Assembly (NCBI RefSeq): GCF_014534655.1
Contig: NZ_JACVVD010000019.1
Location: 1-64,000 of the forward strand
From: Paenibacillus sedimenti
Lineage (GTDB): Bacteria; Bacillota; Bacilli; Paenibacillales; NBRC-103111
Direction: 5' to 3'
Length of the DNA stretch: 64,000 nucleotides
Positions 52,265 to 62,362 of this stretch are shown here, piece after piece. The translations under genes were made by a program, and so were the position numbers. Numbering within the stretch: position 1 is the first letter of the stretch; each line of letters starts with the position of its first letter. The notes below the pieces were generated by a model. The model was given only the letters and a program-made list of their open reading frames with translations. It was not told the DNA's origin and made no database searches.

Positions 52265-54250
52265 TCAAAAACCAGTCCTGGGTATTTCATTTGGACATAA
52301 ATCATAAGCCTGCTTTGTCCCGATTCGGATCTCATACATCCGATCATGAGCTTGTTTCATGTTCTCCACAAAAGCTTGATAAGGACGGTAGCAAACATCG
52401 ATTACGCCGATTTGGTAATTTTCCCCGTCGAATCGGCCAAGAACAGGCTGATCTGCAAGTTGAAAATAATGCACGCCAATGAGCTCGGGGATGGCAGCTG
52501 CTTGCTCCACAAAATATCTGTAGGCGAGCCCTCTCTCCTCTTGGGAGGCAACCGCCCTAATTCCATAAGCAAGAAGACCTGCATCCGCTGCACCGAAGTG
52601 AAATTCGCCGATCATGACCGGCTTTTTGAGATAATTGCTGATCTTTTCGATATGTTCCCGGTCCGGCTGCATTTGATAACAATTGATTGAAAATACATCG
52701 AACGATTCGCATCCCTCCAATATTTCCTCGCTGCCAATCCACGCATACCGCATTCCCAGGTTTAAGTGATGAGGATCCGCTTTTTTACAATATTGGGCAG
52801 GCACTTCCACGTAACGCCGTATTAAGATACGATTAAATGCCGCATAGTCCTCTTGGCGCACGCCCTCAACACGTCGAATCGAAGCTTTCTGCGAATCCAA
52901 CAACTCATGAAAATATTTGAAATTCGCTCCCCATGCACCGTTTAACTCCTCGATACTCGTATACTTCTGTTCCAACCATTTCACAAACTCCACCTTACTA
53001 TCAAAAGTGTGCGGATGCTCCAGCATAGCCTCTGTCAAATTTAAACCGTCAACAAAAGCCCAGTGCGGCTCATTACGCATAAAGTATCCGACGAGTCGCT
53101 GATCTTTGTTCAAAGGGACAAGCTGCCCGGCAAATTCTTGTGCATTTCTTTCGTACTCCGGGTTGAATACATCCGGAAAATCCCTATAAATCGTTTTTTC
53201 CGTAGACGGGAAGCCTTCCATCGGATACACGTAAGGCAAGCTGGAACGTTGAATAAATGCAGGCAGCGACCAGTTACCGATCGTATTGATCCCCCACTCC
53301 TTCAGATGGCATTCCGTCAGTTCCATCCAGGCTTCCAGCCAATTCTCCTCGAAAGCACGTATCAGATTGGCAACCAAGAAGTTGAATCCTCGTGAAGACC
53401 AGGCATCGCGATATTTGCCTTCTTGATCCGGAAGTTCCGGAAGCAAATGCTCCATCCCCGCAGTCCGCATATGGTCATAGGGCTGAACGCAGTCCATTCC
53501 TGCACTGAACAAAACATATCCCTCGGGATCGACGAACCACCAGCGTTCACCGTCATTTTCCGTCCGGAAATAACCGCTAGCCTCGAACTGCAAGCCCTTC
53601 CATCCGCCGAAGCGGCTGTAGTTCGGGCTAATATAGTGACTATTTCGACTACGCTCCATTTGTATTTTCAAATCTAATGATAGTTGTTCGATCGAGCCGG
53701 TTTTACCTGACCACTCTTTTCCGAGAAGTTGTCCCAACGCGTCAATATACGCCTCTTGTTTATATGTAAAATCCGGAGCTTCTTTTCTCAAATGCAACCC
53801 AGAGACCTCAAACGATCTGCTTTTGACTGACGGAATCGTTGAAATCGACAAGCTCTTAAGTCTAGTGCGGTCAACGGAACGATCGCCTCTGAGCACGGAC
53901 TGCATCACGCCTGGATAACGATCCAGAAACAGTTTTTCACCATTTAATGCTTTCAAAGGAAGACATACTCTGGTTCTGATATTCGGCAGTAGTCCATAAT
54001 GCACCGTCAGCTCCTTTCCTCCGGCATCGCCGAAGGAGAACATCACGACCAAGACATCGTGCGATTCATGGAATAAATCCGCAACCAAGTACTCGTTGTC
54101 CTTCCACATCCCCGGGTCATACGAAGCCAAGTCTTGTCCCACGCCGCCTCCCGATGCGGATGTTTCGATTCGGATATGCTCTTCCCCAACAATATGCAGC
54201 AGTGAATCCGGTCCGCATATAAATTTGTCCAATTCGATAACTGCACTCAC
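52265..54250 (-). CDS. Clan GH-A glycoside hydrolase (agarase/beta-galactosidase-like)
   Basis: 661 residues without signal peptide. An N-terminal beta domain is followed by a TIM barrel that opens with GERWWFVDPEGYVLFSAGMD, the pattern seen in GH50-like beta-agarases and GH42-like enzymes. GYFMRNEPHW holds the acid/base Glu (NEP) and PVMIGEFHFG the nucleophile Glu. Exact family and substrate not settled. First downstream gene of the permeases, so it probably processes the sugars they import. Confidence 0.8.
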   Translation of the reverse strand: MSAVIELDKFICGPDSLLHIVGEEHIRIETSASGGGVGQDLASYDPGMWKDNEYLVADLFHESHDVLVVMFSFGDAGGKELTVHYGLLPNIRTRVCLPLKALNGEKLFLDRYPGVMQSVLRGDRSVDRTRLKSLSISTIPSVKSRSFEVSGLHLRKEAPDFTYKQEAYIDALGQLLGKEWSGKTGSIEQLSLDLKIQMERSRNSHYISPNYSRFGGWKGLQFEASGYFRTENDGERWWFVDPEGYVLFSAGMDCVQPYDHMRTAGMEHLLPELPDQEGKYRDAWSSRGFNFLVANLIRAFEENWLEAWMELTECHLKEWGINTIGNWSLPAFIQRSSLPYVYPMEGFPSTEKTIYRDFPDVFNPEYERNAQEFAGQLVPLNKDQRLVGYFMRNEPHWAFVDGLNLTEAMLEHPHTFDSKVEFVKWLEQKYTSIEELNGAWGANFKYFHELLDSQKASIRRVEGVRQEDYAAFNRILIRRYVEVPAQYCKKADPHHLNLGMRYAWIGSEEILEGCESFDVFSINCYQMQPDREHIEKISNYLKKPVMIGEFHFGAADAGLLAYGIRAVASQEERGLAYRYFVEQAAAIPELIGVHYFQLADQPVLGRFDGENYQIGVIDVCYRPYQAFVENMKQAHDRMYEIRIGTKQAYDLCPNEIPRTGF

Positions 54251-54265
54251 GGCTTTCTTTCCCCC

Positions 54266-55144
54266 TTACTCTTTTACAGCTCCGACCACGATGCCTTTAA
54301 TGAAAAATTTTTGCAAGAACGGATAAACGAGCATTATAGGCAGCGCTCCAATAAAGATTTGCGCCGATTTCACGGTACGCTGCGATAAGTTTTCCAAATC
54401 CTTTGGGTCGATGCTGATTTTGCTGAAGTCCTGCTGTACGACGATGGTCTGAAGGAAGGTCGCAAGCGGATATTTATCCGTATCCATCATATAAATTAAC
54501 CCGTCGAACCAGGAGTTCCAATGAAATACTAGCGTAAACAGCGTAATCGTGACAAGCGCCGGCATCGAGATCGGCAAATGAATTTTGAAGAAGATCCGGA
54601 TGATCCCGGCTCCGTCCATGGTTGCGGCTTCCTCCAATTCGGCGGGAATGGTTCGAAAAAAATTCATCAGCAGAATCATATTGTAAACGCTTAGCGCCGA
54701 CGGCAGGACAAGAGCCCATATCGTATTGATCAAACCAAGATTGGTGATGAGAATGTAGTTTGGAACGAGCCCGCCGGAAAACAGCATCGTGAAAACGAAA
54801 AACCACATGTAAGCATTCCGGCTTTTAAACTCCAAATAAGTCTTCGATAAAGCGTACCCGGCAAATACAGTTACGGCCATACCGATCCCGGTTCCCAGGA
54901 CCGTTCGATACACCGAATAAAACAGCGATTGAATAAAATTCGGGTTATTCACCGTCTTTAAGTAAGACTCCACCGTAAAGTCTACCGGCCATAAAGTGAT
55001 CATGTTTGCGGTAGCTGCCGCTTTGCCGCTGAAGGAAACAGCGAGGACATGCATTAGAGGTAATATACAGAGCAGCGATATACCGATGAGAAATAGTTGA
55101 TTCACAGCGTTAAACCATCGATATGCGGTCGTTTTATGGTACAT
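54266..55144 (-). CDS. lplC: Carbohydrate ABC permease, LplC type
   Basis: 292 residues, six membrane helices, EAA loop with PAELEEAATMDGAGIIRIFF and the conserved end KGIVVGAVKE. One of the two CUT1 permeases importing a polysaccharide-derived oligosaccharide. 24 bases after lplB. Confidence 0.92.
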   Translation of the reverse strand: MYHKTTAYRWFNAVNQLFLIGISLLCILPLMHVLAVSFSGKAAATANMITLWPVDFTVESYLKTVNNPNFIQSLFYSVYRTVLGTGIGMAVTVFAGYALSKTYLEFKSRNAYMWFFVFTMLFSGGLVPNYILITNLGLINTIWALVLPSALSVYNMILLMNFFRTIPAELEEAATMDGAGIIRIFFKIHLPISMPALVTITLFTLVFHWNSWFDGLIYMMDTDKYPLATFLQTIVVQQDFSKISIDPKDLENLSQRTVKSAQIFIGALPIMLVYPFLQKFFIKGIVVGAVKE

Positions 55145-55167
55145 GCTTTGCGTCTCCTCCTTTACTG

Positions 55168-56130
55168 CTAAAAAATCCGATAATTTGCGAATTTATAAGC
55201 TAACTTGTAAGAGATGATAATGAGAATGAAGCTGGTTACCGATTTGAACAACCCTACCGCCGTTGCAAAACTGAAATCGCCTTTCAGTATAGCCGACCGG
55301 TAAACGAAAGTATCGATGATGTCGCCCTTGTTATAAACCAGCGGGTTATACAGGTTGAAGATTTGATCAAACCCCGCATTCAACACATTCCCGAGCTGCA
55401 GCGTAGCGACAACGACTATAATCGGCATCATGGCTGGAAGCGTCACATGGATGGTTTGCTGCAATCTCGTCGCGCCGTCGACTTCAGCGGCTTCGTATAA
55501 AGAAGGATTCACAGCCGTTATAGCAGCCAGGTAGACGATCATGCTAAAACCGAACTCCTTCCAAATATCGCTCACAATCACAACAAAGCGGAACCAATCC
55601 CCGTCACCGAGAAAAAAAATAGGCTTCGTTCCGAACAAGGCCGTCAGCATCCGGTTCACAAGTCCGCCTTTGACAGAAAGCAGATCGAGCAAGATTCCCC
55701 CGAGAATGACCCATGACAAAAAGTGGGGCAAATACACCAAGGTTTGGATGCTCCGTTTAATCCCGTTTTTACGAACCTCATTCAGCAGCAAAGCAAACAC
55801 GATCGGAACGAGTGTTCCGAAACCTATTTTCAAGACGGAAATGATCAGCGTATTCCATATGACCTGAACGGACTCTTCAAACATAAACAAAGCATGGAAA
55901 TGCTTGAACCCGACCCATTCGGATTTCAAAAAACCGAGCCATGGCTTATAGTCCTGAAACGCCATCACAAGTCCCCCGATAGGAACATAGTGAAAGAGAA
56001 CGGCGATCACAAGCGCCGGAAAAATCAACAAGTGAAGCGGCCACGTTCTATTCAGTCCCCGAACCCGCTTGGGCACCATTTTACCTGCAGATAGTTTGCT
56101 TAGAACGACTGCATTCCGAGTATTTTTCAT
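55168..56130 (-). CDS. lplB: Carbohydrate ABC permease, LplB/YtePtype
   Basis: 320 residues, six helices, PIGGLVMAFQDYKPWLGF near residue 50 and EAA loop PSLYEAAEVDGATRLQQTI, with the terminal KLAYKFANYRIF of LplB/YtcP-type proteins. First gene of the permease-hydrolase operon; no ATPase nearby, as usual when MsmX-type ATPases are shared. Confidence 0.92.
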   Translation of the reverse strand: MKNTRNAVVLSKLSAGKMVPKRVRGLNRTWPLHLLIFPALVIAVLFHYVPIGGLVMAFQDYKPWLGFLKSEWVGFKHFHALFMFEESVQVIWNTLIISVLKIGFGTLVPIVFALLLNEVRKNGIKRSIQTLVYLPHFLSWVILGGILLDLLSVKGGLVNRMLTALFGTKPIFFLGDGDWFRFVVIVSDIWKEFGFSMIVYLAAITAVNPSLYEAAEVDGATRLQQTIHVTLPAMMPIIVVVATLQLGNVLNAGFDQIFNLYNPLVYNKGDIIDTFVYRSAILKGDFSFATAVGLFKSVTSFILIIISYKLAYKFANYRIF

Positions 56131-56284
56131 CTATTTCTCCCCTTCCTGAATCCAGTCATTGTACTTTGGACTACTTCTGCTACTATTATACCAACGGGAT
56201 CTCCCGGCACCTATGACACTGTCTTAACTTCTATGTCCCCTTTGATAACCTTTTACCCAAATTCAACCTTCAGGCGGTGAACTC

Positions 56285-58045
56285 ATGGTAAAATATAAAA
56301 TATTCCGCAATATGCTGATCATGCTGATCGTCCTGCTCATTCCAGCCACCCTGCTTTTTTCCTACTCCAACAAAGTCGGCGAGAATGTGCTCAGGGAAAC
56401 GCTCGAAAACTCGGCAGCCAAGCAGTTGGAGTTTACGGTGCTTCAGCTGGAACAATCCTTAAGACAGCTCGAAACGCAAACGCTGCTTCTCGTGAACGAT
56501 TCCAACATTAAAGCGTACTCCAGCTCTTGGGATTTTCTCGAGTATGTCGACCATTTATTAATGCGGAAAAATGTCGAGGAAAAGCTGATTCTTCAAAGCC
56601 AGGCGAATACTCTTGCTCATGATGTAAGCGTTTACTGGCCACAAATTAAAGAAGCCCTCTCCACCAAGGGAAGTCTTGCCTATCAAGACGTTGAACTGGC
56701 CGCTATGCCGAAGAACAAGTGGTTTATCCGCAAGGACGATCTAGATGCGCTATCCTTTCATTTGCTGTTCACGAACCCGTCTATTTATAAGGCGGATTTG
56801 AGCAATGTGACTGCCATCGTTGAAACTGCCATACCAGGCGATTATTTGAAATCCGTTCTTAAGGGCCTTGATGCGTCGGGGAACGGAACGTCTTTCCTTT
56901 ACTTGTCCGATTCCACTACGATTGCGAATCAAACGATCAACAAGGACTTCCTAACGCTTTTGGAACATGAAGGTGCGCTTCAAGATAATACTGCCGGCGG
57001 ACATCCCCATCTCTCCGTACTCAAAATGGATGGAACCGAATTCTTGGTGCAAACGATTCGTGTCCCTTCCTTGGGCGGTACGCTGGTCAGCTACATTCAA
57101 TTGAATGAATTCTTGAGTCCCTTCAAAAAAGTTAACCGGCTCGTAAATACCAGCCTGATCTTACTCTTTGTTTCCGGCGTGGGCATGTCATACTTGCTGT
57201 ATCGCCACTTTCGAATTCCATTCGGTTATATGGTCCGCAAAATCGAGAGCCTGGGTTCAGGCGATTACAACAGCAGAGCGGTCGTTAGAACAAACAACGA
57301 ATTTGATTATTTATTTGCAAAATTTAATGAAATGGCGTCGCGTATCCAATCCCTGATTGAAAATGTGTATGAGGAGCGGGTTCGGACACGGGAAGCGGAA
57401 TATAAGCATTTGCAGTCGCAGATCAATCCGCATTTTCTGTACAACTGCTTATTTTATATTGTGAGTATGGCTCATAAATCTCCTGATGCCGTCACTTCCA
57501 TGGCCAAAAACTTGGCTCAATTTTATCGTTATATTACCCGCAAAGCAGGAACGGATTCCACGCTGGCTGACGAAATAAGCCTTATTGAAAGTTATCTCCA
57601 AGTTCAATCACTTCGAAATAAGCGGCTAACTTACGAGATAGATATTCTGCCATCGATGCTGGAATTGTCCGTTCCTACTCTGCTGCTTCAACCGTTAGTC
57701 GAGAATGCTGTCGTTCATGGTCTGGAGAGAAAAAGGGATTCAGGGATCATTCGGATTCAGGGATCATGGAGTGACGATGGGTATACCATTACCGTTGAAG
57801 ATGATGGCGCAGGCATGCCTGAACCGAACATTCGGGAACTGACAGTCCAGGTGTACAGCCAGCGTAATTCGGATGAGATCGGCTGCGGTTTATGGAATAT
57901 TCACCATCGCCTTATCAACCAATTCGGTCCGGATTCAGGTTTGAAATTCACAAACAACGTATGGGGCGGCTTCTGCGTGACCGTAAATATCCCATCGACT
58001 AGAAAGGAGGAATTTCCGTATGAATGTATTGCTGGTGGACGATGA
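56285..58045 (+). CDS. yesM: YesM-type sensor histidine kinase
   Basis: 586 residues: membrane helices near 11-30 and 285-305 flanking an extracytoplasmic dCache-like sensor, HAMP, a His_kinase domain (LQSQINPHFLYNCLFY) and HATPase (LLQPLVENAVVHG, VEDDGAGM). Senses an oligosaccharide, probably through the LplA binding protein. Overlaps yesN by 26 bases. Confidence 0.93.
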   Translation: MVKYKIFRNMLIMLIVLLIPATLLFSYSNKVGENVLRETLENSAAKQLEFTVLQLEQSLRQLETQTLLLVNDSNIKAYSSSWDFLEYVDHLLMRKNVEEKLILQSQANTLAHDVSVYWPQIKEALSTKGSLAYQDVELAAMPKNKWFIRKDDLDALSFHLLFTNPSIYKADLSNVTAIVETAIPGDYLKSVLKGLDASGNGTSFLYLSDSTTIANQTINKDFLTLLEHEGALQDNTAGGHPHLSVLKMDGTEFLVQTIRVPSLGGTLVSYIQLNEFLSPFKKVNRLVNTSLILLFVSGVGMSYLLYRHFRIPFGYMVRKIESLGSGDYNSRAVVRTNNEFDYLFAKFNEMASRIQSLIENVYEERVRTREAEYKHLQSQINPHFLYNCLFYIVSMAHKSPDAVTSMAKNLAQFYRYITRKAGTDSTLADEISLIESYLQVQSLRNKRLTYEIDILPSMLELSVPTLLLQPLVENAVVHGLERKRDSGIIRIQGSWSDDGYTITVEDDGAGMPEPNIRELTVQVYSQRNSDEIGCGLWNIHHRLINQFGPDSGLKFTNNVWGGFCVTVNIPSTRKEEFPYECIAGGR

Positions 58046-59618
58046 GGAATATGTGCTGGATTATTTGCAGGAAAGTGTAGAATGGAACCAGTGCGGGATT
58101 GCGAAAGTATACCGGGCAAGCTCAGTTGATGAAGCGCTCGACATCGTCAAGAAATATCCGGTGCCTCTGCTGCTTACCGATATCCGGATGCCTGAAAAAA
58201 GCGGTCTGGATTTGCTGGAAACGCTCCATAGCCAATCCCCTGAGACAAAAGTGATAGTGCTCTCCGGCTATTCCGAATTTGAATACGCCAAAAAAGCGAT
58301 ACAACACGGCGCAGCCGACTATTTGTTAAAACCGGTCACAGGCGGCGAGGTTACCGCATGCATTCGAAAAGTAACGGACCGGATTCTTGCGGAGAACAAA
58401 CGTTTGCAGGATGTTAATAAAGCTGAAGCAGTCATTCGATTAGGAAATACGCGTATGCGCGAGCATCTCCTGCTCGACCTGCTGCTTGGCAAATCCTTCG
58501 CTGAAGACGAATTGCGACGTCAAATGGATGCCTTGAGGTTGCCTTTGCATCCAATCGATGACTGCACGCTGCTGCTGATTCGATTGCAAATGTCTCCTAT
58601 CGAGACGCGGGAAGATATCGAGCTCTTCACTTACGCCCTGCTTAACATGGCTGAAGAAATCTTTTTCCGGGAAATTCATGCCGGCTCCTCGCTATGGTGG
58701 TGTAAAGACTCCCATCAGTTTATAGCCCTTGTCCTTCCTGCGGATTCCTTGGGCGAAAGGAAGCTTTGGGAAGTACGAATTTCTGAGCTGCAGCAGGCTG
58801 CTAAAACCTTTTTGAAAAGAAATATATCCGTGTTGTTTACGGAGCGGTTTCCGCTTCGGACTCATGTAAACCGTTTTTATTTGCAAGCTTTGAATGATTT
58901 TTGGTGGCGGATCGGGATTCAAGACGGTGTTATTTTACATAATGGCTCTTTAAGCAGCAAACCGGAATATAAGCCTTTAGCGAAGCTTTATGAGGAGCCG
59001 TCTATCCTTCAATGCATGGAAGCGAACCGTTGGGAAGAAGTCGTGGAGAAGATCGGGATGATTCTGGAAGAGCTTGGCAAGCCTCCCTATCGTACGCAGT
59101 ATCATATCGTTGAAGTTGTCAATTATTTGTATGCCTGTTTCACATTCATGGCTAATAAACAGGGCGATTCCTTGACAGATTTGATCGGAAACTTCTCACT
59201 AATCTCCAATCCGTATTATTTTCATTCCGGCGAACAGATCAGGGACTGGGTGCTGCCGCTAATTGATCAGTTCAGGCGTACCTTAACCGATACCACGTCC
59301 GGTCGAAGCCATATCATCCGGCAAATTCATGAATTTATTCAACTTCATCTTCATGAGGATGTATCCTTAACCAAAGTCGGCGAACACGTCTATTTGCACC
59401 CGGTGTATCTATCTCGGTTGTACAAAAAGGAAACCGGAGATAGCCTTTCCGCTTATATTACCCGGGTCAGAATGGAGAAAGCTGCGCGCTTGCTCACCCA
59501 AACGAATAAAAAAGTATCGGATATCGCTCAAGAAGTCGGCTATCAGAAAACACAATACTTCATCAAATTGTTTAAAGAGTATTATCACTGCACGCCGCAA
59601 TCCTACAGGAATCCATAA
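58020..59618 (+). CDS. yesN: YesN-type response regulator with AraC DNA-binding domain
   Basis: 532 residues: receiver with LLVDDEE, phospho-Asp in LLTDIRMPEKSG and DYLLKPV; a central helical region; and a C-terminal double HTH (LHEDVSLTKVGEHVYLHPVY, then KVSDIAQEVGYQKTQYFIKL). Should activate the adjacent permease operon and the binding-protein gene. Confidence 0.93.
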   Translation: MNVLLVDDEEYVLDYLQESVEWNQCGIAKVYRASSVDEALDIVKKYPVPLLLTDIRMPEKSGLDLLETLHSQSPETKVIVLSGYSEFEYAKKAIQHGAADYLLKPVTGGEVTACIRKVTDRILAENKRLQDVNKAEAVIRLGNTRMREHLLLDLLLGKSFAEDELRRQMDALRLPLHPIDDCTLLLIRLQMSPIETREDIELFTYALLNMAEEIFFREIHAGSSLWWCKDSHQFIALVLPADSLGERKLWEVRISELQQAAKTFLKRNISVLFTERFPLRTHVNRFYLQALNDFWWRIGIQDGVILHNGSLSSKPEYKPLAKLYEEPSILQCMEANRWEEVVEKIGMILEELGKPPYRTQYHIVEVVNYLYACFTFMANKQGDSLTDLIGNFSLISNPYYFHSGEQIRDWVLPLIDQFRRTLTDTTSGRSHIIRQIHEFIQLHLHEDVSLTKVGEHVYLHPVYLSRLYKKETGDSLSAYITRVRMEKAARLLTQTNKKVSDIAQEVGYQKTQYFIKLFKEYYHCTPQSYRNP

Positions 59619-59629
59619 CTTTTTTACCC

Positions 59630-59665
59630 CATAGAGAAGGGAGCCTCACCCGAGGCCCCCTTTTA
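59630..59665. terminator. Terminator between yesN and the binding-protein gene
   Basis: AAGGGAGCCTC and GAGGCCCCCTT arms followed by TTAC, serving convergent genes. Confidence 0.75.
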
Positions 59666-59666
59666 C

Positions 59667-61361
59667 TCATTGATTGACGCTTTTGTACCAATCGTTCACT
59701 TCTTTTTCTATTTGATCCCCGCCTTTGCTTTTCCAATCCGCGACGAATGAATCAAATTTATCCAAAGGCTCTTTTCCATAAATGATTTTGGCGAAAGTTT
59801 CCAATTCCATCGTCTTCAGATTTTCGCCTTTGCTTCGCTGCGTCTCCGTTGGACTCCCTATGAACTCGGTTGGCGCATTGCTGTTTTTCAGTTGATAGTT
59901 CAACGCTCCTGCACGAATTTGCTCTTTATCGGCGACTGTAATTGCCTTTTGACCTGCTGTCTCCGGTTTGTTGCCTTGATAAATGTAATCCCAATCTTTC
60001 GAACCCTGAAACGGTATGGCAGGCGTATTCCAGAACAAGTTGTACTTGCCCGAAGTCGCAGCTTTTTCCAGCGGCTTCGGAAACTTTTTCGGATCGTAAA
60101 CCGGCTCACCGTTTACCATCGCATAGTCATATCCCTCAAAGAAACCGTCCTTAAAGTCACCCGTACTGAATGGACTATCATATATTTTGTCCATATACAG
60201 GAAGAAGGCATCCATGTGCTTAAAATCTTTATTGAACATCATGACTTTGCCTTCGTTGATCAAACCGTTATATCGTGCTGTCTTGCCATCCGGTCCGACA
60301 GGCAGAGGATAGGCTCTGACAAGCGCGTTCGGATTGTTCTTCGTCACATCTCCGAGCGGCCAACCGTTCGCCCAGAACGGTGCAGCGATGATCCCCGATT
60401 TCCCCTGAATAAAGCTTTCCGTCGCTTTTATTTCGTCAAGAGCAGCTAATTCGGGATCCAGGTATCCTTTCCCATACCAATCGCGCATTTTGCCCAATGC
60501 GTCTTTGATGCCAGGTTGAATCGAGCCGTATTTCAACGTACCGTCGCTCGCCTTTTGCCAATGCGGACGATCTCCTGACATTGGAAGAAACTTTCCGGAG
60601 TAAGCGCCGAAGACAAAGCTCGCATCGGACATCCAGTTAGAGAAACCGTTTTTTGCCGCAAAGCTGAATCCGAACGTATCCTTCTTGCCGTTGCCATCCG
60701 GATCCTGGTTCGTAAAAGCATCCATCACCTTTTCGAACTCTTCGATCGTCGTAGGCGCTTTCAAATTTAATTGATCTAACCAATCCTGCCGGATCCACAT
60801 GACAGGGTTCGTACCATCGCCACCACTGAATATGGGCAGCCCTAGCAGCTTACCATTCGCTTTTACCTGGTTGAGCGCGGACTTGTTGTCCGAATACAGC
60901 TTCTTCATCCGTTCCGAAGCGTACTTGTCAAAAGCTTGCTGTATATCCATGACTTTGCCCGATTGCATAAGATCGGCAATCAAATTCGGATCCTGCACGA
61001 TAAACAAGTCGGGAAGCTGATTTTGTGTAGTCAGCGATAGCCTGATTTTCGTATGGTATGCCGCATTATCCGGCGTATCCCATAAGTCTTTGATCTCGAT
61101 GCCCAACTTTTCTTTAGCCCATTTGTTATGTACATTGTCTTGAATGGTCTCGCCGTTGATGAACACGTAATCCGATCCGACCACTCGAGCCGTCGTGATC
61201 GTAACGGGCGGTTCAAACTTGCCGTTTACCGCTTTTTTGGCCGGTTCTTGTCCATTCGGCGTTGGCGAAGGCTGACTCCCCTCGTTGGAAGTGCAGCCCA
61301 TTGCAACTGAACTCAACAGCATTAGACTTGTCATCATAGTAGCCCATTTGTTTCTCTTCAT
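59667..61361 (-). CDS. lplA: Oligosaccharide-binding lipoprotein, LplA type
   Basis: 564 residues: lipobox LSSVAMGCTS, a Pro/Gln-rich linker, then the LplA/YtcQ fold with QLPDLFIVQDPNLIADLMQS and LGLPIFSGGDGTNPVMWIR. Encoded apart from its permeases, on the other side of yesMN, and in convergent orientation to yesN. Presents the oligosaccharide to LplB/LplC. Confidence 0.92.
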   Translation of the reverse strand: MKRNKWATMMTSLMLLSSVAMGCTSNEGSQPSPTPNGQEPAKKAVNGKFEPPVTITTARVVGSDYVFINGETIQDNVHNKWAKEKLGIEIKDLWDTPDNAAYHTKIRLSLTTQNQLPDLFIVQDPNLIADLMQSGKVMDIQQAFDKYASERMKKLYSDNKSALNQVKANGKLLGLPIFSGGDGTNPVMWIRQDWLDQLNLKAPTTIEEFEKVMDAFTNQDPDGNGKKDTFGFSFAAKNGFSNWMSDASFVFGAYSGKFLPMSGDRPHWQKASDGTLKYGSIQPGIKDALGKMRDWYGKGYLDPELAALDEIKATESFIQGKSGIIAAPFWANGWPLGDVTKNNPNALVRAYPLPVGPDGKTARYNGLINEGKVMMFNKDFKHMDAFFLYMDKIYDSPFSTGDFKDGFFEGYDYAMVNGEPVYDPKKFPKPLEKAATSGKYNLFWNTPAIPFQGSKDWDYIYQGNKPETAGQKAITVADKEQIRAGALNYQLKNSNAPTEFIGSPTETQRSKGENLKTMELETFAKIIYGKEPLDKFDSFVADWKSKGGDQIEKEVNDWYKSVNQ

Positions 61362-61444
61362 ACTCTTCCCCTCTCTGCTCCATTTTCTTTCGACTTCATA
61401 TTGTTATCGTAACAAAAGAAATTATTTCACGTATATGCCCAAAA

Positions 61445-62245
61445 TTAAACAATCATGGCCTCATAATCAATAAATTGAGTTAATAACTGATTAAACTTGT
61501 CACGTTCTTCCCAGAAAGGTCCATGACCGCTATATTGAAACGGGACAAGCACTGAATTTCTTATTTTTTGTTTGAGTTCCTGTGCTTGGGTAAATGGGAT
61601 CACCCTGTCATGAATGCCGTGAATGATTAAAGTAGGGACAACTATTTTGGGCAGATCGGCCATCAGGTTCTCATCTCTAAGCAGAATGATAATTGCTGCG
61701 GTTGACCAGCTTGCTGCCTGTAATCCCATTTGAAAAAACCAGTCTGAGAATGGTACGGTGATATACTGAAAGAAAAAAGTGTCCGTTACTCCCTGTAACA
61801 TTTTAGGGCGGTCATTTAACGTTTCAGCAAGAAGTTTATTAGCCGTTTCTGTTGTAAAACCTGTAGGAGCTGCAGCGTCTATAAGGACAAGTTTCGATAC
61901 TCCGTAACCATTGTATCGAGCCATGTAACGAATGGCTATCGCTCCACCCGTGGAGTGACCTGCAAGTGTGAAGTTGTTTAATTGAAGTGCAGCCACAACG
62001 GCGCGGATATCATCTGCCAAACGGTCAAAATTGTAGCCGCCTATTGGTTTATCAGAATGACCGAACCCCCTCCAGTCTATTCCTATACAGCGATATCCCA
62101 TTGCCGGAAGAACATTAAACTGATATTCAAACTGTTTATGGCTTAACGGCCAACCATGGATAAACACGATCGTCTTGCTGCCCCCGGGGTTTATATCTTC
62201 CACAAATAAATTCACACCTGGTTCTACATCAACAAAGTATCCCAC
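61445..62245 (-). CDS. Alpha/beta hydrolase (chloroperoxidase-like)
   Basis: 266 residues: oxyanion region HGWPLSHKQFE, nucleophile elbow AGHSTGGAIA near residue 95, acid in IHGIHDRVIP, and His in QYSGHGPFWEE near 252. A third alpha/beta hydrolase of similar plan to those at 11282 and 19428. GTG start with GGAGG 7 bases upstream. Confidence 0.9.
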   Translation of the reverse strand: MGYFVDVEPGVNLFVEDINPGGSKTIVFIHGWPLSHKQFEYQFNVLPAMGYRCIGIDWRGFGHSDKPIGGYNFDRLADDIRAVVAALQLNNFTLAGHSTGGAIAIRYMARYNGYGVSKLVLIDAAAPTGFTTETANKLLAETLNDRPKMLQGVTDTFFFQYITVPFSDWFFQMGLQAASWSTAAIIILLRDENLMADLPKIVVPTLIIHGIHDRVIPFTQAQELKQKIRNSVLVPFQYSGHGPFWEERDKFNQLLTQFIDYEAMIV

Positions 62246-62334
62246 GTCGATACCTCCGTACTATTAAATGGTCTCAACAATAAGATACTCACCTAAGCAA
62301 ATATTGGTGTTAGCCTATTTTTTTAGCAAAAATT

Positions 62335-62362
62335 CACAAAAAAAAGCCTGATTTCTCAAGCT
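62335..62362 (-). terminator. Weak terminator after the HAD gene
   Basis: AAGCTTGAGAAATCAGGCTT on the minus strand, then a T run; it overlaps the HAD gene end. Confidence 0.45.

Noticed and set aside
56131-56284. Assigned promoter for yesM
   Set aside because: TTGTAC and TATTAT are 19 bases apart, which is too weak to report as a feature.
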